Below are positions 59,323 to 64,000 of a DNA stretch of 64,000 nt, in pieces. The DNA is from Streptomyces pseudogriseolus (GTDB lineage: Bacteria; Actinomycetota; Actinomycetes; Streptomycetales; Streptomycetaceae). The stretch lies in NCBI GenBank assembly GCA_002154585.1, contig MUNG01000107.1:1-64000 (forward strand). The letters run 5' to 3'. Position numbers and translations under genes: made by a program. How positions within the stretch are numbered: the stretch's first letter is position 1; each line of letters begins with the position of its first letter. The notes under the pieces were generated by a model. It worked only from the letters and a program-made list of their open reading frames with translations, had not been told where the DNA came from and did no database searches.

Positions 59323-59909
59323 GCGTGAGCTCCCTGCGTGCCGCTGATTCGGGACAAGACAACCTCGCTCGTGACCAGTTGCTCAGCGCCAATGTTCCGG
59401 GCGGCGAGCAGGAGTGCGGCGTCGTGGTAGCGGGCGCCGCCGGTCGAGGCACAAGCGTCGGTGACGATCCAGGGCCGATATCCGGCTTGATAGGCAGCGA
59501 CAGCGGAGTCATATACGCACGCATCCGTGTCGATGCCGCACAGCACCAGATCGGTCCAACCCGCCTCATGGATGGTCCGGGCGCCCTCGGAGGTGAACAC
59601 TGACGCCTGGGACTTGTCGATGACCGCGGTGGCGGCGGCAGCGAAGGGAGCCAGGTCAGCAACGAGAGCTTGTTCCTCGGGAGTACGCAATCGCGTCCAC
59701 CCCGTGATCGTCTCGTACGGCGATCCGGGCTCATTGTGGAACCGTGACAGCACCACAGGAGCGCCAGCTGCTTGCCAGCCCTCCACCAGCCGAACCACCG
59801 CAGGGATGACTCCGCGGCTGTGCTGGTTGACAAAGCCCTGCTGCACATCAATGACCAGCAGCGCTGTCGATCGAGGGTCCACCCACTCCGCCTTCCACAT
59901 GGCCGTCAC
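59319..59909 (-). CDS. isochorismatase-family hydrolase
   Basis: 196 residues of the cysteine hydrolase family. Catalytic triad visible: D21 (LLVIDVQQGF), K99 (VIDKSQASVF) and C131 (CGIDTDACVYDSA). Ends with VTDACASTGGARYHDAALL. Members hydrolyse amides (nicotinamide, N-carbamoylsarcosine, biuret) or isochorismate; the substrate cannot be told from sequence. ATG overlaps the regulator gene by four bases and its own stop overlaps the flavoprotein start, so the three are one translationally coupled unit. Confidence 0.88.
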   Translation of the reverse strand: MTAMWKAEWVDPRSTALLVIDVQQGFVNQHSRGVIPAVVRLVEGWQAAGAPVVLSRFHNEPGSPYETITGWTRLRTPEEQALVADLAPFAAAATAVIDKSQASVFTSEGARTIHEAGWTDLVLCGIDTDACVYDSAVAAYQAGYRPWIVTDACASTGGARYHDAALLLAARNIGAEQLVTSEVVLSRISGTQGAHA

Positions 59910-61075
59910 GGATTGCTGTCTCGGAGAGCGTCCTGGGCGGCACGCAGCCGATCAGGAAGTTCGCTGGTGGCCAGGATGGCCTCGCGCATCACCCGGTGTT
60001 GGGCGGTCTCAGTGGGGCGTGCAGTGGTGAGCCGGAAGTATGCGCTGCGCAGAAAGCGCCAACCGTAGGCCGTTGGCATCACCGGGTCCTGGCCGTCTTC
60101 GATCATGTGCAGGACGTGTGATGAGAGGGCCCAGAGAGCCTGTACGTCGAGCTCAAGGGCCACGATCTGGCTCATGGTCAGGGCTCGCTCATCCTGCTGC
60201 GGGTGATAGGCGACACCAGACCAGCTGACGACACCGCGGGAGACTCCACCGTCGAATGTCACGGCCTCGGGGTGAGCCCAGCCCTCACGGAACTTGGCTT
60301 CCTCCACCCCTGGCCCGAGCGGCATCACATTTGCTGGATTCTGGCGGTTGACCAGCACTGATGGTGTAGCGAGCAGCTGGAGAGCCGTATCCAGGCCGAC
60401 GCTTGACCAGGAATGCGTGCGGAGCTCGTAGGCCGACAACACGTACTGCGGAACGAGCGACTGGGCAGGTGGGTTCTTGTCGTCGTTGTGACGGGCCAAA
60501 ACGCGGGCCATCCACTCCCCTGCCCAGCCCGGCTCCTTCAGGTACGTGCGGTAACGCCACAACGCCAACTCGGTTAACGACTCCAGGTGGTGGTGCTCCT
60601 CGAGATGTACGACAGCGACACCGCAGGCGTATATGTGCACCGTCGATGACTGCGCGGAATGGTGGTCCGCTGGCAGGACTCGCTGCTCCAAGCCGCCTGG
60701 CCCCATCTCGTTGGGCGAACCCGCAGCGTAGAGAGGCGCACCGCACTCACCGAGGTACACCGGCAAGAACTTGTGAGAGACGACCGTGCATGGTGCCGGA
60801 CGCGCTGCTGACCCCGCGTTGAGGGGGACTGACGCTCCACGCAGCGCTGCCAGACGGACACTGAACGCCTCCTGCTCAGCCGGCGTGCACTGGAGGAGCG
60901 CCGTGTCGAGGATCTGCGCCATCTGGGGACGACAGACGCTCGTCTTGTTCCGCTGCCAGTTCGAGACGGTCCGGGGGCTGATGCCGAGGCGGCCGGCGAA
61001 CTCGCGCACAGACGCTCGCATCACCGACCGCAACAGCAGCGCCTCCTCACCTGTCCACCTGTCCACAGCGATCAC
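59906..61075 (-). CDS. HTH regulator with long C-terminal domain
   Basis: 389 residues. N-terminal XRE helix-turn-helix, MRASVREFAGRLGISPRTVS and NWQRNKTSVCRPQMAQILDT (about 20-60). The large C-terminal part (PCTVVSHKFLPVYLGECGAP, TVHIYACGVAVVHLEEHHHL, EPGWAGEWMARVLARHNDD) is a Streptomyces-type sensor domain with His cluster EEHHH; function unknown. First gene of the operon with isochorismatase and flavoprotein, which it probably controls. Bases 61076-61282 upstream form the promoter region; no gene there. Confidence 0.78.
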   Translation of the reverse strand: MIAVDRWTGEEALLLRSVMRASVREFAGRLGISPRTVSNWQRNKTSVCRPQMAQILDTALLQCTPAEQEAFSVRLAALRGASVPLNAGSAARPAPCTVVSHKFLPVYLGECGAPLYAAGSPNEMGPGGLEQRVLPADHHSAQSSTVHIYACGVAVVHLEEHHHLESLTELALWRYRTYLKEPGWAGEWMARVLARHNDDKNPPAQSLVPQYVLSAYELRTHSWSSVGLDTALQLLATPSVLVNRQNPANVMPLGPGVEEAKFREGWAHPEAVTFDGGVSRGVVSWSGVAYHPQQDERALTMSQIVALELDVQALWALSSHVLHMIEDGQDPVMPTAYGWRFLRSAYFRLTTARPTETAQHRVMREAILATSELPDRLRAAQDALRDSNP

Positions 61076-61282
61076 TACACACCCCCTTGGCGGTCACCTT
61101 CCAGGTATCAGCGGCCCTATTGCCACGCTGTTGCTACACCACTGCCACGGCCGGACATCTCGTTCAAGGTCCCTGGTACGGATGCTGTTGCTTGTTGATC
61201 CACACCCGCGAAACCGGCCGGAGGAACTATGGCGAGCCTGGGCACACCACAGTGCCGTGCCCGCATCGACTCCTGCTTGCAG

Positions 61283-62038
61283 TCAGGCATCGAACTCGTA
61301 GTCCAGGACGTACGAGGCGGAGTCGAGGGTCATCTCGTTGACCTCAACAACTCGCCGCTGAGCATCGAAGGCTGTCCGGCACATCTTCAGGACAGGGCGT
61401 TCAGGAGACATGCCCAACGTGGCTGCTTCCTCAGCAGTGGGCAGCCGTCCGCGGATCTCCTCCCGGAAGCGAACCGGGCTATGTCCGAGGTCAGCGAGGC
61501 GAGCGTAGGTTCCTCCCGGCCCGGTGTCGGCCTGGGTGATCGCCGAACCTTCCACCAAGGCGTAGGGCAGGTACGAGGTGGCGAGCATGACTGGCCGGCC
61601 ATCCAAGACGAAGCGTCGGGACCTGGCACAGGCGGTCTCGCCAGCGTCCAGGGCAAGCATCTCGGCAATGTGCGCCGGCGGAACGACCTCCTGAACGGAG
61701 ACCTGGTCGACCGTCAGGGGCCGGTCCTCGTCGGCGGACCAGATCGACTTTCCGGCGCCCCACTGGTCCTGCGCCAGACGCTGGATGCCGCGCCGCCGGA
61801 TGGGACGGAAGGCTTGAACGAACACCCCCGCGCCCTTGCGAGACTCCGCGAGGCCTTCGTTGGTGAGGGCGCGCAGTGCCCGCCGAGCCGTCATCACGGC
61901 GACGCCGTGCTGCGGCGCAAGGGCGTTCTCCCCCGGCAGTCGATCACCGGGTCGGTAGTCCCCTCGCTCGATCGCAGCCTTCAGCTCGTCAGCGATCTGG
62001 AGGTATCTGGGCTGTTCAGAGCCCTTTCCGCCTGCCAT
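61283..62038 (-). CDS. GntR-family regulator (HutC/UTRA type)
   Basis: 251 residues. N-terminal GntR winged helix: PRYLQIADELKAAIERGDYR, PGDRLPGENALAPQHGVAVM, TARRALRALTNEGLAESRKG, then a UTRA effector domain ending RTAFDAQRRVVEVNEMTLDS. Streptomyces plasmids encode regulators of this type (the KorSA group) that silence transfer or replication genes. It is divergent from the gene at 62425, and the 386-base intergenic DNA carries a perfect palindrome and an inverted repeat with a promoter-like TTGACA, the probable autoregulated operator. Confidence 0.85.
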   Translation of the reverse strand: MAGGKGSEQPRYLQIADELKAAIERGDYRPGDRLPGENALAPQHGVAVMTARRALRALTNEGLAESRKGAGVFVQAFRPIRRRGIQRLAQDQWGAGKSIWSADEDRPLTVDQVSVQEVVPPAHIAEMLALDAGETACARSRRFVLDGRPVMLATSYLPYALVEGSAITQADTGPGGTYARLADLGHSPVRFREEIRGRLPTAEEAATLGMSPERPVLKMCRTAFDAQRRVVEVNEMTLDSASYVLDYEFDA

Positions 62039-62125
62039 GTGTCTCCTAACTTCGCTAGCGATCCTAAGGGCTTCGATGCTCAGCGTCAGCTCGGCTCGCG
62101 ACGTGAATGGCGGTAGGAGGGGACA

Positions 62126-62197
62126 TCTCTATCGAAGTCCTTGACATCGATAGAGAGATTGCGCACCATCGTACTGCAACTTCGATATCGAAGTTGC
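62126..62197 (+). promoter_or_regulatory. GntR operator region with promoter
   Basis: Inverted repeat TCTCTATCGA / TCGATAGAGA (62126-62135 and 62147-62156) encloses TTGACA at 62141-62146, a consensus -35 box; CACCAT 17 bases on may be the -10. Just downstream (62176-62197) a perfect 22-base palindrome has the half-site GCAACTTCGAT. The ATCGAA core recurs in both. A repressor bound here would block transcription toward 62425; the same sites can control the divergent GntR gene. Confidence 0.7.
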
Positions 62198-62424
62198 CCA
62201 GGTAGTCGTCCGTCCTCTGGGGCGGCCGGAGTAGTCCTCAGCTCGCTGAGGGCGCGAGAGCACCATCGAACTCCTCCGGAGCCTGACGGCCGCGACAACT
62301 GTGTGCACGTCACAGCGCTGTGCGCTGTCTGTCCTGCGGGACGCCGGCCTCGTGTCGTGCGTCCCGGAGGGCGGAGAGAGCATCGCGACCCGCGTCCCCG
62401 TCGCTCCGTCCATGAGGAGTTCAG

Positions 62425-63033
62425 ATGTCTGCTTCGACCCTTGAGCGCACTGCCCGTCCCCGCCGCAGCCGGACCCGCTCCCGTACCGTTAACAGTCGCC
62501 CGACGCTGGCCCTCTCCACCCTCCGGCCCCACCAGTACGACCTCCGTCCCGCCTGCGCATCGCTGGTCTGCCCCGACTGCGAGACGTGGGTGCCGATCAC
62601 CGGCCTTCAGACCAAGAGCCCCAAGGTCGTGCCGCACGACACCGGCCGCGCGGGCGAGGACGCGGCCGTCCGGTGCCGTCTGGGCAGCAACCGCCTGGTT
62701 CTTGTCGACGTCACGGTCCGGAAGTGGGAGGAGCGCCTGACGGACGGCAACTCGGAGACCGTGCACCGCCGCCGGACCACCGTGCGGCGCAAGCTCAAGG
62801 TCGCGGTCGCCCCGGCCGTCAGCCAGATCGCCGCGCAGAAGCAGACGTCGGCGGCCGACGAGCCCGGCGACGGCCGGCCACTGTGGCTGCTGCGCAAGGA
62901 ACAGTGGGCGGCGACCGAGTCTTCTGTCCGCGACGCCGACACCCGCCGCGCGCAGCTGCCCGCCGGTGCCGCGCCGCTGGGAGCGCCGCCGGTGCCGCTC
63001 ACGACGCTGCACCCCGAGCGCCGCGCGAGCTGA
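62425..63033 (+). CDS. hypothetical Streptomyces plasmid protein, possible zinc site
   Basis: 202 residues, ATG 62425 after GAGGAG. Basic N-terminus (RPRRSRTRSRTVNSRPTLAL), then CASLVCPDCETWVPITGLQT with two or three cysteines, CRLGSNRLVLVDVTVRKWEE and an Arg/Lys segment (ETVHRRRTTVRRKLKV), ending in an Ala/Pro-rich tail. This pattern (CPDCxTWVPITG, CxGSNRxV.LDVTVExW) is common in Streptomyces integrative and linear plasmid genes next to KorSA-like regulators. No function is known to me. A terminator follows. Confidence 0.75.
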   Translation: MSASTLERTARPRRSRTRSRTVNSRPTLALSTLRPHQYDLRPACASLVCPDCETWVPITGLQTKSPKVVPHDTGRAGEDAAVRCRLGSNRLVLVDVTVRKWEERLTDGNSETVHRRRTTVRRKLKVAVAPAVSQIAAQKQTSAADEPGDGRPLWLLRKEQWAATESSVRDADTRRAQLPAGAAPLGAPPVPLTTLHPERRAS

Positions 63034-63051
63034 CCCGCTCCGGACGAACGA

Positions 63052-63094
63052 CCACGGCCCCGGCCACCCCGCAGAGGGGCGGCCGGGGCCGTGG
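63052..63094 (+). terminator. hairpin terminator
   Basis: CCACGGCCCCGGCC pairs with GGCCGGGGCCGTGG over a 15-base loop, 18 bases after the stop at 63033. Confidence 0.8.
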
Positions 63095-63194
63095 CTGCTC
63101 GTACAAGCAGTCAGCTCCCCGAGTGGGGAGCGATCGCGACAGCCCTTGGGATTGCGGCCCGACGGGCTGTCCAGGACCTGACTTGGAGGACCTG

Positions 63195-63371
63195 ATGCAG
63201 CACAGCATGACACGCACCGCGGCGCGGCCGCGGGCCGGGATCATCGACGAGATCGAGCGCGAAGACGACGCCGAGGGCTACGAGCCCGAGGACGCCGCCC
63301 GCGTTGATGTCGCCCTGGTCCTCGTTCTCAACACCGCGCCGTCGGCGACCGGCTGGGAGGTGGCGGCGTGA
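63195..63371 (+). CDS. small hypothetical protein
   Basis: 58 residues, ATG 63195 with GGAGGA four bases upstream, an excellent site. Basic start (MQHSMTRTAARPRAG) then acidic helix IIDEIEREDDAEGYEPEDAA and a hydrophobic patch VALVLVLN. Unrecognised; typical of small genes on Streptomyces plasmids. Its stop overlaps the next start. Confidence 0.65.
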   Translation: MQHSMTRTAARPRAGIIDEIEREDDAEGYEPEDAARVDVALVLVLNTAPSATGWEVAA

Positions 63372-63457
63372 TCACCAGCCTCACCGACGCCGAACGCGAG
63401 GAACTGTCGCGGAAGAACGCGGAGCAGAACCGCCGGTCGGAGAACAACCGCCGCTGA
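63368..63457 (+). CDS. 29-residue peptide coupled to the preceding gene
   Basis: GTG 63368 overlaps the previous TGA (GTGA). Reads VITSLTDAEREELSRKNAEQ and a short Arg-rich end, an amphipathic charged helix. Too short for most gene finders, but the coupling and the clean composition make it plausible. A hairpin terminator lies downstream. Confidence 0.5.
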   Translation: MITSLTDAEREELSRKNAEQNRRSENNRR

Positions 63458-63583
63458 CCGCCCGCCAATCCAGCAGCGCCGCCCCCGGCCCTGCCCGTCG
63501 TCCCCGCGCCTTCCCGGCCGGGGCCGGCGGAGAGCGCCGGGAGCTCCCGCCCGCTCCGGCCGTCAGGCCGCCACAACACGCAA

Positions 63584-63611
63584 CAGCCCCGGGGCGGCCA
63601 CCCCGGGGCTG
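63584..63611 (+). terminator. hairpin terminator
   Basis: CAGCCCCGGGG pairs with CCCCGGGGCTG over a six-base loop, then ACTTCTT. It ends the small-gene transcript and precedes whiB by 32 bases. Confidence 0.75.
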
Positions 63612-63642
63612 ACTTCTTGCTCTGGACCTTCTGGAGGCCCTG

Positions 63643-63954
63643 ATGAATCGCGACTCCATCGTACGCACCAGCTACGCCCCCGACGCCGACCTGCCGGTCA
63701 ACACCAACTGGCGCGAGGACGGCGCCTGCACGCGGGAGGACCCCGAGCTGTTCTTCCCCATGGGCAACACCGGCCTGGCACTCCTGCAGATCGAGGAAGC
63801 CAAGTCGGTGTGCCGCAGGTGCCCGGTGCTGGAGCGCTGCGCCTCCTGGGCGCTGGAGCTGGGCGAGGCCCACGGCGTGTGGGGCGGCATGAGCGAGGAC
63901 GAACGCCGCCGTATCAAGCGCCGCGCCGCCCGCAACCGCACCAAGGCCGCCTGA
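63643..63954 (+). CDS. WhiB-family iron-sulfur transcription factor
   Basis: 103 residues, ATG 63643 with GGAGG upstream. The four Fe-S cysteines are C29 (EDGACTRED), C57 and C60 (VCRRCPVLE) and C66 (ERCASWAL), followed by the G[VI]WGG turn (HGVWGGMSEDERRR) and a basic C-terminal DNA-binding helix (RRIKRRAARNRTK). Wbl proteins bind the main sigma factor region 4 and alter transcription; plasmid and phage copies may interfere with host Wbl. Complete. Bases 63955-64000 hold nothing recognised. Confidence 0.93.
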   Translation: MNRDSIVRTSYAPDADLPVNTNWREDGACTREDPELFFPMGNTGLALLQIEEAKSVCRRCPVLERCASWALELGEAHGVWGGMSEDERRRIKRRAARNRTKAA

Positions 63955-64000
63955 TCCGGTCTGGCGGCTGCCTGATCCGCCCGCACCGGCCGCTGCACCA

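Noticed and set aside
1..64000. tRNA or rRNA genes
   Set aside because: No cloverleaf-like or rRNA-like sequence was recognised by reading; a covariance scan was not possible here.

Overview
The window is the outermost 64 kb of one end of a Streptomyces (or very close actinomycete) linear replicon. The first ~236 bases are a run of tight palindromes with TGC/TCC-type loops that match the archetypal Streptomyces telomere, lacking only about the first 10 terminal bases. Very high G+C, G/C third positions, GTG starts, a terminal-protein gene (tpg), a subtelomeric helicase, WhiB, sigma factor and several Streptomyces-only families agree. Whether it is a linear plasmid or a chromosome arm cannot be decided here; integrase and transposase remnants, a Rep-like gene and a GntR regulator make a linear plasmid attractive.

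Layout. 0-5 kb: telomere, two small genes, a TtrA-like helicase, an XRE regulator and a small membrane protein. 5-11 kb: A+T-rich non-coding DNA, an AbiE type IV toxin-antitoxin operon and a winged-helix protein. 11-19 kb: tpg; a compact four-gene Tn7/Mu-like transposition operon (HTH-AAA fusion, DDE transposase, second AAA ATPase, unknown protein, all with 4-base overlaps) abutting a 5'-truncated gene; RacP; an IS5-family element. 19-22 kb: MFS exporter, a HTH protein and a fragment of tpg.

22-39.4 kb: a complete type I-E CRISPR-Cas locus (cas3-cse1-cse2-cas7-cas5-cas6e-cas1-cas2 on the minus strand) with four arrays of one 28-base repeat family: about 94 repeats (8, 49, 27, 10). Two genes look damaged or altered: Cas3 keeps its HD nuclease residues but has lost helicase motifs I, III, V and VI, and cas2 is frameshifted. 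The left 20 repeats of the largest array are degenerate although that should be the leader-proximal side.

39.5-54.7 kb: accessory genes: a pair of secreted HNH proteins (one broken), ATP-dependent DNA ligase, sigma factor operon, a TIR-like/PLD-like protein paired with a NUDIX hydrolase (a candidate defence operon), winged-helix pair, a second tpg fragment, IS5, Tn3 and integrase remnants. 54.8-64 kb: a large winged-helix/zinc-ribbon protein that may be the replication protein, preceded by a remarkable ~420-base tract of consecutive small hairpins, six of them with a shared GCCAA loop; then an HTH-isochorismatase-flavoprotein operon, a GntR regulator with a strong palindromic operator, and small plasmid-type genes ending with whiB.

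The gene set suggests a telomeric accessory island built by repeated insertion, carrying at least three defence-type modules (AbiE, CRISPR-Cas, TIR/NUDIX) next to genes for end replication and transfer.
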